From RUG11247 sp045649485 (GTDB lineage: Bacteria; Bacillota; Clostridia; Christensenellales; Aristaeellaceae): a stretch of 64,000 nt of DNA. The stretch covers positions 1 to 64,000 of the forward strand of contig JAZRPZ010000063.1 in the NCBI GenBank assembly GCA_045649485.1, read 5' to 3'. The stretch's first letter is position 1, and each line of letters opens with the position of its first letter. The notes under the pieces are model-generated. The model had not been told where the DNA came from. It did no database searches and was given only the letters and a program-made list of their open reading frames with translations. Shown one piece after another: positions 25,426 to 34,132 of this stretch. The position numbers and the translations under genes were made by a program.

Positions 25426-26217
25426 ATGCGTACAGTTAACGGACATAAAGTAGCCATGCAGGCACATCGCGGAGTATCCACCGATTGTCCCGAAAACACC
25501 ATGTCAGCATTCCGTGCCGCAGTTGAGCAGGGCTATGACTACATAGAGCTTGACCCCAAGTTCACCAAAGACAACGTGTGTGTAGTACTGCACGACAGAA
25601 CCCTCGACCGCACCGCACGCACCCCCGCAGGCGAAAAGGCTCCCGAGGGCACGAAAATCGCAGATATCACCTTTGCAGAAGCCTGCAGCTATGAATACGG
25701 CAGCTGGTTCTCAGCGGATTTCGCCGGCGAGAAGATACCCACCCTCGAAGAAGCGCTTATCTACGCCCGCGAAAACAATATCCCCGTGAAGATAGACAAC
25801 GTGATCGAATCCTTCACCGACGAGCAGACCGAGATCCTTTTCGGCATCGTAGAAAAAACCGGCATGCAGCATCTTGCGGGCTTCACCTGCACAAAGATCG
25901 AATACCTTGCAAAAGTGACCGATCGTTTTCCCTCCGTCACCATCCATTACGACGGATTTGTGGAAGAGGAAAAGCTGAACGCCGTCTGCGGCGCACTGAA
26001 GGAAAATCCCCTCATCGTATGGCTGCCCTACCCCACTTATCTCAACAGCTGGTGCAAGGCTCCCGTTGTATCTGACGAGCGCATCGAAATGGTGCGTGTA
26101 AAGGGCGCAAAGGTAGGTCTGTGGATACTCGAAGAAGAAGAGCACCTCACCGACTGCTGCGACCGCTTCAAGCCCGATGTCATTGAGACCACCGGTTCCC
26201 TCAAGAGCGACAGATAA
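25426..26217 (+). CDS. Glycerophosphodiester phosphodiesterase family protein
   Basis: 263-residue GDPD TIM barrel. Catalytic His14-Arg15 (AHRG), Glu23 (CPENT), metal residues Glu41 and Asp43 (IELDPKF), and His56-Asp57 (LHDRTLDRT) are all present. It lacks a signal peptide, so it should act on cytosolic glycerophosphodiesters from lipid or teichoic-acid turnover. It starts 12 bases after the M55 gene with GAGGA as ribosome site, and is the last gene of the operon, ended by the terminator at 26222. Confidence 0.9.
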   Translation: MRTVNGHKVAMQAHRGVSTDCPENTMSAFRAAVEQGYDYIELDPKFTKDNVCVVLHDRTLDRTARTPAGEKAPEGTKIADITFAEACSYEYGSWFSADFAGEKIPTLEEALIYARENNIPVKIDNVIESFTDEQTEILFGIVEKTGMQHLAGFTCTKIEYLAKVTDRFPSVTIHYDGFVEEEKLNAVCGALKENPLIVWLPYPTYLNSWCKAPVVSDERIEMVRVKGAKVGLWILEEEEHLTDCCDRFKPDVIETTGSLKSDR

Positions 26218-26221
26218 AAAG

Positions 26222-26263
26222 AAACATCCCGCCCGGTAAAAATTCCGGAGCGGGATGTTTTTT
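26222..26263. terminator. Terminator between GDPD and convergent GT2-GtrA gene
   Basis: AACATCCCGC and GCGGGATGTT form a 10-bp stem followed by a T7 run on the plus strand. Confidence 0.9.
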
Positions 26264-27279
26264 TAGTCTTCTTTATTATATATAAGCTTTCCCTGTACAA
26301 AAAAGCTTACCACGAAAAGTGCGGAATCGGAGATTACCTTCGACACAGCCAGCGGCACATTAAGCGTTATATTCAGAATATGCATGAAGGCATAGCTGCC
26401 CAGCATAATCACCGCCTGCAACAGTCCGAATTGCAGCATGGCATGACCTACAGGCTCGTTGCTGTCGAACACGATGAAATGATTCACATAGAAATTCACC
26501 ACCGAACTGATTATGCGCGCAGCGCTTACGCTTATTACCAGCGCGGCAACTTCGTGCATTCCGCTCAGCAGATAATTGAGCCCCAGCAGCGTGAAAAGAT
26601 CTATCAGGAATGAGCTAAGCGACGATGCCGCGAATTTCATAACGCAGGCATACACGGCAATCCACTGCCTGAGATGCTGCCAGTATGTACCCTTGCTTTC
26701 AGAAACCGGAGTGAATATAGGCACTTCAATTATCTTAATTCTGCTGCGCGCCGCGTACAGCAGCGTGTTTACCTCATATTCATGAGCGTCGCCGCCAACA
26801 TGAATGAATCTGTCAAACAGTCTTCTGCCGAAGCCCCTGAGACCGGTCTCAATATCATGCACATTGCGTCCGCTTGCCACGGCAAACAACTGTCTTGCTG
26901 TGGCGCTGCGCAGCACGCTGCCCGGCGAAAGTTCATAATTATGGGCTCTTTTTCCCAACACCAGTGTATTTCTGTGCTGCACAAGGAATTTATTCAGATG
27001 CATAATGTCGCGGTAACCATACCTGCCGTCTGCCTCGGCACGGATGACAAAGCCGCATCCCGGCATATTATCGCGCACATATTCAAGCGCATATCTTATT
27101 GCCGCGCCTTTGCCCGCAGCGCCCTCGGGACGCAGCGTCACGACCCAATCGGGCAGTGCATCGGCATTTTCACGGCATATCACAACGGGGGTTATCTCAT
27201 CGGTATCCCTGAAATCTCCCAGCAGACCAAGCAGCCTGTCATCCGGTGCTATGGCAGTCAGTATCAGGGCTGTCTTCAT
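26263..27279 (-). CDS. GT2-type glycosyltransferase fused to a GtrA membrane domain
   Basis: 338 residues. Residues 1-210 resemble the GT-A fold of polyprenol-phosphate sugar transferases (GKGAAIRYALEYV, EADGRYGYRDI, GKRAHNYELSPGS). From about 215 four hydrophobic helices form a GtrA-like domain (FLIDLFTLLGLNYLL, SSVVNFYVNHFIVF). GtrA proteins are thought to move undecaprenyl-linked sugars across the membrane, so the fusion probably makes and flips a lipid-linked sugar for surface polysaccharide decoration. ATG 27279 has GGAGG eight bases upstream. It is monocistronic and divergent from the second UroD-like gene. Confidence 0.85.
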   Translation of the reverse strand: MKTALILTAIAPDDRLLGLLGDFRDTDEITPVVICRENADALPDWVVTLRPEGAAGKGAAIRYALEYVRDNMPGCGFVIRAEADGRYGYRDIMHLNKFLVQHRNTLVLGKRAHNYELSPGSVLRSATARQLFAVASGRNVHDIETGLRGFGRRLFDRFIHVGGDAHEYEVNTLLYAARSRIKIIEVPIFTPVSESKGTYWQHLRQWIAVYACVMKFAASSLSSFLIDLFTLLGLNYLLSGMHEVAALVISVSAARIISSVVNFYVNHFIVFDSNEPVGHAMLQFGLLQAVIMLGSYAFMHILNITLNVPLAVSKVISDSALFVVSFFVQGKLIYNKED

Positions 27280-27343
27280 GATGATCGCCTCCGTTCGCAA
27301 ATAATATGTTTTGTAATTATACCATTTCAACGTTAACGCTATG

Positions 27344-27372
27344 TTGACAGCCGCATGCACCGGTGATATAAT
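27344..27372 (+). promoter_or_regulatory. Full-consensus promoter of the second UroD-like gene
   Basis: TTGACA (27344-27349), 17 bases, TATAAT (27367-27372) with TGA before the -10. Confidence 0.9.
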
Positions 27373-27404
27373 CCATGCAAACATAGGCAGTGAGGTTGAT
27401 TTCA

Positions 27405-28520
27405 ATGATTTGGGACAGGGAACGGTATCTGGCACACTGCAATTTCGAATACACCGGCCGGGAAATGATATGCGAGCTGTTCGGCCCGCTTATGGCGCTT
27501 GAAGATGAATGGCGCAGACAGGGCGCTTCCGCAAAAGAAATAGCCATGACCGCATTCGATTGGGATTATGTGCTCACCGCAAATCTGCCCGGAATCTGCG
27601 GACCGATAACCGGAATCAAACCGAGGCTTATATCGGATGACCCGGAATGCACGCTTTCCACAGATGAAATGGGGCGTACAGTAAAACTTTTCAAGAAGAG
27701 TGCTACTATTCCGCTGCCCCTTGACTATCCGTTAAAGAGCATGGATGACTGGCTGAAGATCAAAAAGTGGTATCAGTTTTCAAAAGAGCGCATCGATACC
27801 GAAAAGCTGCTTCAGCAGAAACAGCTGCGTGACAAGGGCTATCTGACCGTGCAGTTTGTGCCCGGCGGCTTTGACGAGCCCCGCCAGCTTATGGGCGAAG
27901 AAGCGCTGTGCATCGCCTGTTACGAAGAGCCCGAACTCATTCATGATATGCTGGATACCATAGCCGATACCACCGTAAAAGTGCTCGAGCAGACAGGCGG
28001 GATCGTGCCTATAGACTGCGTATCCATACATGAGGACATGGCCGGAAAATCCGGACCGCTTTTCGGACCCAGACAGGTCTCCGAATTCATGAAACCCTAT
28101 TACAACCGCATATGGGAATGCGCCAAAAACTACGGTGCGCAGATATTCTCGCAGGACAGTGACGGCAACATAAACCCCATAATCGATTCGCTCATAGACT
28201 GCGGACTCAACTGCATATATCCCTGCGAGCCCAATGCGGGTATGGATATCGTAGCCATCCGCAAAAAATATGGCAGCAGCCTGATACTCAAGGGCGGAAT
28301 CGACAAATTCGCCCTGCGCAAGGACAAGGCGTCCATCCTTAAGGAGATCGAATACCGCACAGATCCCGTTTTGCGCGGCGGCGGCACCATATTCTCGCTC
28401 GACCACCGCATCCCCAACGGCGTGCCCATTGAAAATTATCGCTATTATGTGAATACGCTGCGCGAAGCATTGGGCATTGAACCCGTCTCCTCGGAAGGCT
28501 GGGCAAGAATGGCATTTTAA
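27405..28520 (+). CDS. Uroporphyrinogen decarboxylase-like protein (methyltransferase-type family)
   Basis: 371-residue UroD-superfamily barrel, again not HemE. Family signals: YEEPELIHDMLDTIADTTVKVLE, the DCVSIHEDMAGKSGPLFGP segment, YYNRIWECAKNYGAQIFSQDSDG, and the C-terminal IENYRYYVNTLREALG. Potential metal residues are the His/Asp in SIHEDM and the Cys in YPCEPNAG. Such proteins next to corrinoid proteins are methyltransferases; none is nearby, so activity is open. ATG 27405 follows GTGAGG. It is only distantly related to the UroD-like protein at 15681. A full-consensus promoter suggests strong expression. Confidence 0.78.
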   Translation: MIWDRERYLAHCNFEYTGREMICELFGPLMALEDEWRRQGASAKEIAMTAFDWDYVLTANLPGICGPITGIKPRLISDDPECTLSTDEMGRTVKLFKKSATIPLPLDYPLKSMDDWLKIKKWYQFSKERIDTEKLLQQKQLRDKGYLTVQFVPGGFDEPRQLMGEEALCIACYEEPELIHDMLDTIADTTVKVLEQTGGIVPIDCVSIHEDMAGKSGPLFGPRQVSEFMKPYYNRIWECAKNYGAQIFSQDSDGNINPIIDSLIDCGLNCIYPCEPNAGMDIVAIRKKYGSSLILKGGIDKFALRKDKASILKEIEYRTDPVLRGGGTIFSLDHRIPNGVPIENYRYYVNTLREALGIEPVSSEGWARMAF

Positions 28521-28577
28521 TCCCACGGTTTTTCCGCAAAACACCGTCTGCAAGTACAGCCCAATAACACCCGGAAC

Positions 28578-28619
28578 AAAAAAGACCGCCCGCATATTTC
28601 CCTGCGGGCGGTCCTTTTT
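28578..28619. terminator. Bidirectional terminator
   Basis: GACCGCCCGC/GCGGGCGGTC stem between A6 and T5 runs, for two convergent genes. Confidence 0.9.
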
Positions 28620-28620
28620 A

Positions 28621-30123
28621 TTATTTCCAGCCGTAGATCTTTCCGAATTTATTATCGAGATAATCAATAAGGGGCTGTGCGTCAAGTCCCTTAGCGCTGA
28701 ATTTGTTCAGCAGATCCATCGCAGTGACGCTTCTGCCGTACTGCCAGATGTTCTCGGTAAGCCAGCTGATGATGGGTGCGAAATCTCCCTTACCAACCTT
28801 TTCCTCGAAATCCGGGATATCCTTGCGAATGGCATTATAGATCATGCCGTCGTAGATATTTCCCAGCGTATAGCTCTGGAAATAACCGATCCAGCTGCCG
28901 GTCCAGTGCATATCCTGCAGGATGCCCTCGGTATCGTTGGCAGGACGTATTCCCAGGTATTCCTCATACTTATCGTTCCATGCATCGCGCATCTGATCTA
29001 TCGTAAGCCTGCCTGCGAAATAATCACGCTCCAGTTCGAAACGGATGATGACATGCAAATTATACGTGACCTCATCAGCTTCTGTGCGCTTGCAGGTAGG
29101 CGCCACGCGGTTGAGCGCGCGATAGAAATCCTCTTCGGAAATAGCGGCATATTCAGGGAAAAGTTCCGCCAGACGGGGATAGATATGTCCGATATATGCG
29201 CGGCTGCGTCCGATAAAGTTTTCAATGAACCTTGCCTGTCCCTCATGGAATCCGCCGGAGATTCCGCCGAACAGTCCCGCTTCGGCCACCTTGTCGTTGC
29301 TGGAATATCCATACATGGCATGTCCGGATTCATGCAGTATCGTTGTCAGAAGCGAAGGTTTGCCATGCTTGGCTGTGGAAATACGGGCATCGCGGGGACC
29401 GATAGTGGAAGAGAAAGCGTGAATGACTTTCTCGTTATATCCGCCCATGGAATCTTTGTAGCCCACCTCGCGTGCAAGCTCCTTGGCAAGTGCCATCATC
29501 TTTTCGGGATCCTGTTCGCGGGAGAGGAAGCTGTTGTCGATCTCAAGTCCGCTTTCCTGTATCTTGCGGCGGATGGCTACGATACCCTCTCTCAGTTTGC
29601 CGAACTGAGCGCTGATATCTTCGATATCAAGACCCTCGTCGCTCAGATCGACAAGCGTTGCAAACGGATCGTTATCGGGACGCAGCGCCAGCGCGATCTG
29701 CTTGCGCAGTTCGAAAACATCCTTCATATAGGGCTTGAATATCTCAAAGTCCTTTGCCTCTCTCGCCTGCTTCCATGCGGTCATGGACTCAACGCGCTTG
29801 CGGTTGAATTCATCGGAGAGTTCCTTCGGCACATCGCGATAGAAACTGCGCTGCTTCATGAATCCGCGAATCTGTGCGGTCTCGATCTCATCTTCACCAA
29901 CAGGATTCTCGCTGTAATATGCTGCCAGTTCTTCGGCTTCAGGGGTGAAATAAAGTTCACGCCTGCGGTCGCCCAGAAATTCATTGACCTTGATTCTATA
30001 GGCAACGCCTTCGTCGGGCAGTCCGCCCCACTGATCTATTCCGAGCACGCCGCTGACGGAATTATAATAACCGCTGACGGTATATATGTTCTGCAGTGCT
30101 TCTCTTCTTTCCTGTGCGTTCAT
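28621..30123 (-). CDS. M32 family carboxypeptidase (Taq-type)
   Basis: 500-residue metallocarboxypeptidase, the usual M32 length. Zinc site His264-Glu265-x-x-His268 (HESGH) and Glu294 in HEGQARFIEN; family motifs HPF are replaced by VIHAFSSTIGPRDARI, the DxRxT-like region. It removes C-terminal residues from peptides in the cytosol. ATG 30123 has AAGGAG upstream; an upstream extension to 30225 would overlap the promoter region. It is monocistronic. Confidence 0.92.
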   Translation of the reverse strand: MNAQERREALQNIYTVSGYYNSVSGVLGIDQWGGLPDEGVAYRIKVNEFLGDRRRELYFTPEAEELAAYYSENPVGEDEIETAQIRGFMKQRSFYRDVPKELSDEFNRKRVESMTAWKQAREAKDFEIFKPYMKDVFELRKQIALALRPDNDPFATLVDLSDEGLDIEDISAQFGKLREGIVAIRRKIQESGLEIDNSFLSREQDPEKMMALAKELAREVGYKDSMGGYNEKVIHAFSSTIGPRDARISTAKHGKPSLLTTILHESGHAMYGYSSNDKVAEAGLFGGISGGFHEGQARFIENFIGRSRAYIGHIYPRLAELFPEYAAISEEDFYRALNRVAPTCKRTEADEVTYNLHVIIRFELERDYFAGRLTIDQMRDAWNDKYEEYLGIRPANDTEGILQDMHWTGSWIGYFQSYTLGNIYDGMIYNAIRKDIPDFEEKVGKGDFAPIISWLTENIWQYGRSVTAMDLLNKFSAKGLDAQPLIDYLDNKFGKIYGWK

Positions 30124-30204
30124 TGTTTCACCACTCCTTTGATTTATGCGGATCTTACATTTATTATAGCATACATATTCACGATAGAAAAGTTTTGCAG
30201 GGAC

Positions 30205-30233
30205 TGTCATTTCAGACAAACCCATGGTACAAT
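30205..30233 (+). promoter_or_regulatory. Promoter of the EEP-domain gene
   Basis: TGTCAT (30205-30210), 17 bases, TACAAT (30228-30233) with TGG before the -10. The -35 is weak. Confidence 0.5.
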
Positions 30234-30262
30234 TTATATATAAACCCGAAAGGTGTGAGCAT

Positions 30263-30967
30263 ATGAAGATAACCGCAATGACTTACAATATCTGCTCCGG
30301 CAAGAATATGGCCCGTGACCGCGACCTCAATTACGCCGCTGCCGTAATACGCGAAGTAGCACCCGATTTCGTCACTCTGAATGAAGTCCGCAGCCACACC
30401 TCAGATATCGGCGATGTAGCGCAGGCTGACGAATTGGGCAGGCTTACCGGTTATTATCCCGTTTTTGGCAAATCTATCGATATTATGGGCGGAGAATACG
30501 GCAATGCTCTGCTCACCCGTCTGCCCATAGCCGAAAGCGAAATAATCCACATTCCGGACCCGGAAAAGACCGATATCGGCTTCTACGAGCACCGCAGCAT
30601 ACTCCGCTGCGTACTGATGGCCGGCGATACTCCCGTCACTGTGCTGTGCACCCATTTCGGCCTCATGCCCTCCGAGCAGCGCAACGCCGTTGATGCTGTG
30701 CTGAATGTGCTCTCCACCGAAGAAAACCCCGTAATGCTGATGGGCGACCTGAATATGACCCCAGATGCGGAGATACTGCAGCCAATACTCTATGCAATGA
30801 CTGACACTGCCGGAAACCGCAATTCTCCCCTCACCTTCCCCTCCGATGAGCCCAAAGACAAGATAGACTACATACTCCATACCGACGGCATTACCACCGA
30901 AAAGCTCTACAGCATAGATACTCAGAATTCCGACCACCGCCCGCTTATCGCGGAGCTGTCCATATAA
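30263..30967 (+). CDS. Endonuclease/exonuclease/phosphatase (EEP) family hydrolase
   Basis: 234 residues, Mg-dependent DNase I-like fold. Landmarks: TYNICSGKN (start), FVTLNEV with the metal Glu, THFGL, MGDLNMTPDA with the Asp/Asn pair, and NSDHRPLIAEL with the final Asp-His pair. Members cleave phosphodiesters or sphingo/inositol phosphates; the substrate here is unknown. There is no signal peptide. ATG 30263 follows AAGGTG. A terminator (30968-31002) follows at once. A related EEP protein is at 59981. Confidence 0.88.
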   Translation: MKITAMTYNICSGKNMARDRDLNYAAAVIREVAPDFVTLNEVRSHTSDIGDVAQADELGRLTGYYPVFGKSIDIMGGEYGNALLTRLPIAESEIIHIPDPEKTDIGFYEHRSILRCVLMAGDTPVTVLCTHFGLMPSEQRNAVDAVLNVLSTEENPVMLMGDLNMTPDAEILQPILYAMTDTAGNRNSPLTFPSDEPKDKIDYILHTDGITTEKLYSIDTQNSDHRPLIAELSI

Positions 30968-31002
30968 CAAAAAGAGCGTACCTTGAACGGTACGCTCCTT
31001 TT
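30968..31002. terminator. Terminator
   Basis: GAGCGTACC/GGTACGCTC stem with A5 before and CCTTTT after, between convergent genes. Confidence 0.88.
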
Positions 31003-31009
31003 ATTGCAG

Positions 31010-32053
31010 TCAGTCCATGTTCCAGATGGGGTTGCCTATAGCAATGCGGAAACCTATGGTCTCATCTACTATCTCGACGCGCACAAATCTGCATTCGGGT
31101 GCGTCCATAACAATGTAATTCATAGAATCAGCATCAATCTTTTCGCTGCATACGATACCCGCATCGGTAATTATATCCGCGCGATACACATGGTCTGCAT
31201 GCTTCACGGAAGAGTGGATATCACCGGCAGCCACAGTCAGCTTTTTGCCCGCAAAATTGCACTTGCCGCCCATCAGAGTATCTCCCACAGCCATACGTAT
31301 GCCCACATTTCCGCAGGTAAAGTCACCCACGCGCAGTTTTTCCACAAAACCACGGCTGGACTTTTCGGAAGCGTATATCGTGGTCAGCGCGCCGTTTTCA
31401 GCATCTGCATGCTTATCGCAGCCGGCGCATGCCCACACACGTTTGCCTGCCGCCAAAATGCCTGTCCACAGTTCGTAATTTACGGCGGTGTGCTCGCAAT
31501 CATAGGAATTGTAGAATACCTCGATGCCCGTCTCATCTCTGAACCAGTATTGAGTGGGATCATCGGACTGCATGAGCTGCTTGGGATGGGGATGCACAAA
31601 GAAGCCATCGTGCGCCTTAACTGCGTCGATCAGCCTGCCGAAGCTTTCACGGGTGAATTTGGGGTATATAAAATGTCCCTCGATGCCGCCCTCATACTGA
31701 TACTCCGGGAATTCGGCAAGCAGCTTTGCCAGCTCATCCCTGTGAGAGAACAGCATATTGTAATGCACCTGCTTTATGACAGCGTCAGCATCGGTTATCT
31801 CGGTACCGGGCTCGGTACCTGCAATGAACAGACCGTCCTCCCATTCGGGCTGATACATATGCCTTACCTGACGGTGGTCGAGTATGGCGGCGAAATCCAT
31901 ATCAAGTTCAGCCATGCGTTCAATCCATTCCGCAAGAGTACGCTTGCCGTCGCTGGTACCGCCGGAATCGGAATGGTCGTGCAGTTCGCCCTGATACACC
32001 TTCCTGCCGAAGTACATATTTTCAAGCATATCGATATACTCACGTTTGTCCAT
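31010..32053 (-). CDS. PHP-domain metal-dependent phosphoesterase-like protein
   Basis: 347 residues. N-terminal PHP motifs GELHDHSDSGG and AILDHRQVRHM supply the first metal histidines; FVHPHPKQL and ACAGCDKHAD the later ones. The C-terminal 100 residues are beta-rich (DFTCGNVGIRMAVGD, FVRVEIVDETIGFRIAIGNPIW), a pattern seen in CehA/McbA-like PHP proteins. Cytosolic; the substrate is unknown. ATG 32053 is four bases after GGGGTGAG. A shorter PHP paralogue is at 47151. Confidence 0.82.
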   Translation of the reverse strand: MDKREYIDMLENMYFGRKVYQGELHDHSDSGGTSDGKRTLAEWIERMAELDMDFAAILDHRQVRHMYQPEWEDGLFIAGTEPGTEITDADAVIKQVHYNMLFSHRDELAKLLAEFPEYQYEGGIEGHFIYPKFTRESFGRLIDAVKAHDGFFVHPHPKQLMQSDDPTQYWFRDETGIEVFYNSYDCEHTAVNYELWTGILAAGKRVWACAGCDKHADAENGALTTIYASEKSSRGFVEKLRVGDFTCGNVGIRMAVGDTLMGGKCNFAGKKLTVAAGDIHSSVKHADHVYRADIITDAGIVCSEKIDADSMNYIVMDAPECRFVRVEIVDETIGFRIAIGNPIWNMD

Positions 32054-32079
32054 ACATCTCACCCCTGAACATCAATTTA

Positions 32080-32108
32080 TTGCATACATTATGGCACGAT
32101 GGTATAAT
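32080..32108 (+). promoter_or_regulatory. Promoter of the SGNH hydrolase gene
   Basis: TTGCAT (32080-32085), 17 bases, TATAAT (32103-32108) with TGG before the -10. Confidence 0.7.
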
Positions 32109-32138
32109 TAAGTCAATACAGCAAAGGAGAATAAAAAA

Positions 32139-32732
32139 ATGGAATGGCAGAAATTCACGCCCGCAAACACCTCCCGCATACGCGAGGACATTGAATGGAG
32201 CATCCATTACGCCTACAATGCCCTTGATAAAAACTCTCCCCGCGTTTTGCTTATAGGCGATTCCATATGCAACGGCTATCAGACCTTCGTACGCGAAAAA
32301 CTCGAAGGCAGGATGAACGTATCATTCTGGGCATCCTCCAAATGCGTAACTGATCCGGATTATTTCCGCGAGTTGGAATTCTATCTCGATTATCTTCCCT
32401 ATACGCATATCTGCTTCAACAACGGGCTGCACAGCCTGACCACCGATCGTACCGAATGGGAAGCCGCCTACAAAAAGGTCATCGGGTTCATTCGTTTCAA
32501 ATGCCCCGACGCAAAGCTGAGCCTCACTCTCTGCACCCCGCTGAAAGATCCTTCGCTCACAGCCATATCCAAAGAGCTGAATGATTTTGCATTAAAGCAG
32601 GATATCCCCGTGACAGATCTTTTCACACCAATGGATAAGCTGGACAGGGATAAATTCTGGACTGACACATATCATTTCACAAATGAAGCAAAGGCAATGC
32701 AGGCTGATGTCATCGCCGCACACCTTCTGTAA
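32139..32732 (+). CDS. SGNH/GDSL-family hydrolase
   Basis: 197 residues. Block I is LLIGDSICNGY (catalytic Ser), block III ICFNNGLHSL (Asn), block V DTYHFTNEA (Asp-His). This is the full SGNH esterase set. No signal peptide, so probably an intracellular acyl or carbohydrate esterase. AAAGGAG sets the ATG. It is monocistronic with its own promoter and a terminator at 32740. Confidence 0.9.
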   Translation: MEWQKFTPANTSRIREDIEWSIHYAYNALDKNSPRVLLIGDSICNGYQTFVREKLEGRMNVSFWASSKCVTDPDYFRELEFYLDYLPYTHICFNNGLHSLTTDRTEWEAAYKKVIGFIRFKCPDAKLSLTLCTPLKDPSLTAISKELNDFALKQDIPVTDLFTPMDKLDRDKFWTDTYHFTNEAKAMQADVIAAHLL

Positions 32733-32739
32733 AACATGC

Positions 32740-32770
32740 AAATGCCCCCGGTACCAAAGTACCGGAGGCA
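32740..32770. terminator. Terminator
   Basis: TGCCCCCGGTACC/GGTACCGGAGGCA-type stem (one mismatch) between the SGNH gene and the convergent secreted-protein gene. Confidence 0.7.
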
Positions 32771-32779
32771 TTCATTATT

Positions 32780-34027
32780 TTATTCAAATTCGAACCGCAG
32801 CGTATAGCCGTTTGTCAGATTGATGTAATTCTCTCCGTTCCACGAACCCGACATCACCGACATCAGCAGCGTAGTCTGCATGACTTCATACACGTCGTTT
32901 CCTTCAATCAGTATGCGGCACTCCATCGTATCGAGATCTAAGGCAACAAGTCCGCACTCTGCGCCTTCAACAAACAGCGCATATCTGCCGTCTTCAGTCG
33001 CACCTACGGGTATAAGAAAACTGAAGCCTTCGGGAATGATAATTTCGCCTTCATCATCGCGCACTTCGTGCAGCTGATATTTGACCACCTTTTCGCCGTC
33101 CCACAAAAGCGCTGCAGCATCGGCACTGCCGCGTCGCACAAGTACGCAGGGCTGAAATATAACCCTGCTATTGTTGTATACGATAGCAGCATCATTTCCA
33201 CACAATATGGCAGAATCGGGGCCCTGCAGCGTGGGGTACTGACCAATATATGTGATATCGGTCACATTGCCATCTGACATATCATCAATAAAGCCAACGG
33301 AATTATCCTGCGGCTTACTCATATCAAAACGGGCATCGCGAACTATAACTACTGCGGAATCATCAGAAATTTTCAAACCCGAGGTATACCAATCGTAACC
33401 GGGATCTCCTGTCATCTGTACCTCTGTTACCGTGCCATCCTGCGCGGTCAGAGTGTATGTGTTGTTACCCGGGAACATTTCGATGACAGTGCCGTCTTCA
33501 GTTATCTCGCCCCAGCCTGCCGGTCTGATAACAGCGCTTTCGGTATCAATAAGAAATGCACAGGAGCGAAGATTCAGCAGCACATATTCACCTGCAGTAT
33601 AATGGCGATAATAACCGACGTTCCCCATTGCGCAAACAAAGAATGCATGTGCAAGGCCATCTTTTTCAATTACCGGTGCCAGTGATTCTTCCGTAAATCC
33701 GCTCCGGTCGAGTTCGTTCATTATCAGTTCCGTCCAGAGAGCGTCATCTTCGGGCAGTGACTGAAGTTCGGTGATGGCATGGGTTCCGACATCATAAAGC
33801 ATGGGGACTATATATTCATCATAAGCCGGCAAGAGGATGCATTTGTCATCATCATAGAACACCAGTCTGCCGGCCCCGGGTGCATCGGGCCACGGTTCGA
33901 CCGTTACATATGCATCCATGTAATCCTGCACAAATATTCTGTTCAGAATTTTTTTATCGATCCGCTCCGCATGTGCAGAAGATGTCACCAGCACAAATAT
34001 CATAAGTATCATAACAAAGCGTTTCAT
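32780..34027 (-). CDS. Secreted protein of unknown function, tandem paralogue A
   Basis: 415 residues with signal peptide MKRFVMILMIFVLVTSSAHA. The mature protein is beta-rich with repeated short blade-like segments (RLVFYDDDKCILLPAYDE, DSAVVIVRDARFD, RYALFVEGAECGLVALDLDTMECRIL), suggesting a beta-propeller, but no family is recognised. It is a clear paralogue of the protein encoded at 34326 (shared CILLP/CIFLPTY, LPEDDALW/LPEDEAVW, FLIDTE, GNVTDI, NGENYIN). Ribosome site GAGGTGAT and the promoter are conserved in both copies, so the duplication included regulatory DNA. Confidence 0.75.
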   Translation of the reverse strand: MKRFVMILMIFVLVTSSAHAERIDKKILNRIFVQDYMDAYVTVEPWPDAPGAGRLVFYDDDKCILLPAYDEYIVPMLYDVGTHAITELQSLPEDDALWTELIMNELDRSGFTEESLAPVIEKDGLAHAFFVCAMGNVGYYRHYTAGEYVLLNLRSCAFLIDTESAVIRPAGWGEITEDGTVIEMFPGNNTYTLTAQDGTVTEVQMTGDPGYDWYTSGLKISDDSAVVIVRDARFDMSKPQDNSVGFIDDMSDGNVTDITYIGQYPTLQGPDSAILCGNDAAIVYNNSRVIFQPCVLVRRGSADAAALLWDGEKVVKYQLHEVRDDEGEIIIPEGFSFLIPVGATEDGRYALFVEGAECGLVALDLDTMECRILIEGNDVYEVMQTTLLMSVMSGSWNGENYINLTNGYTLRFEFE

Positions 34028-34044
34028 GCTATCACCTCATTTAT

Positions 34045-34073
34045 AGAATATCATAGTGTATAGCTTCTGTAAA
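34045..34073 (-). promoter_or_regulatory. Promoter of secreted paralogue A
   Basis: Minus strand TTTACA (34073-34068), 17 bases, TATTCT (34050-34045). Matches copy B at 35594-35622. Confidence 0.7.
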
Positions 34074-34097
34074 CAGATTTTACTCGGCATTTTGCGA

Positions 34098-34126
34098 TTG
34101 ACAGTTTACATAAGTTGAGATAATAA
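34098..34126 (+). promoter_or_regulatory. Promoter of the orphan leader RNA
   Basis: TTGACA (34098-34103), 17 bases, TAATAA (34121-34126). Aligned with the srlD-like promoter at 35640-35668; the divergent minus promoter is 24 bases away. Confidence 0.6.
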
Positions 34127-34132
34127 TATAGC

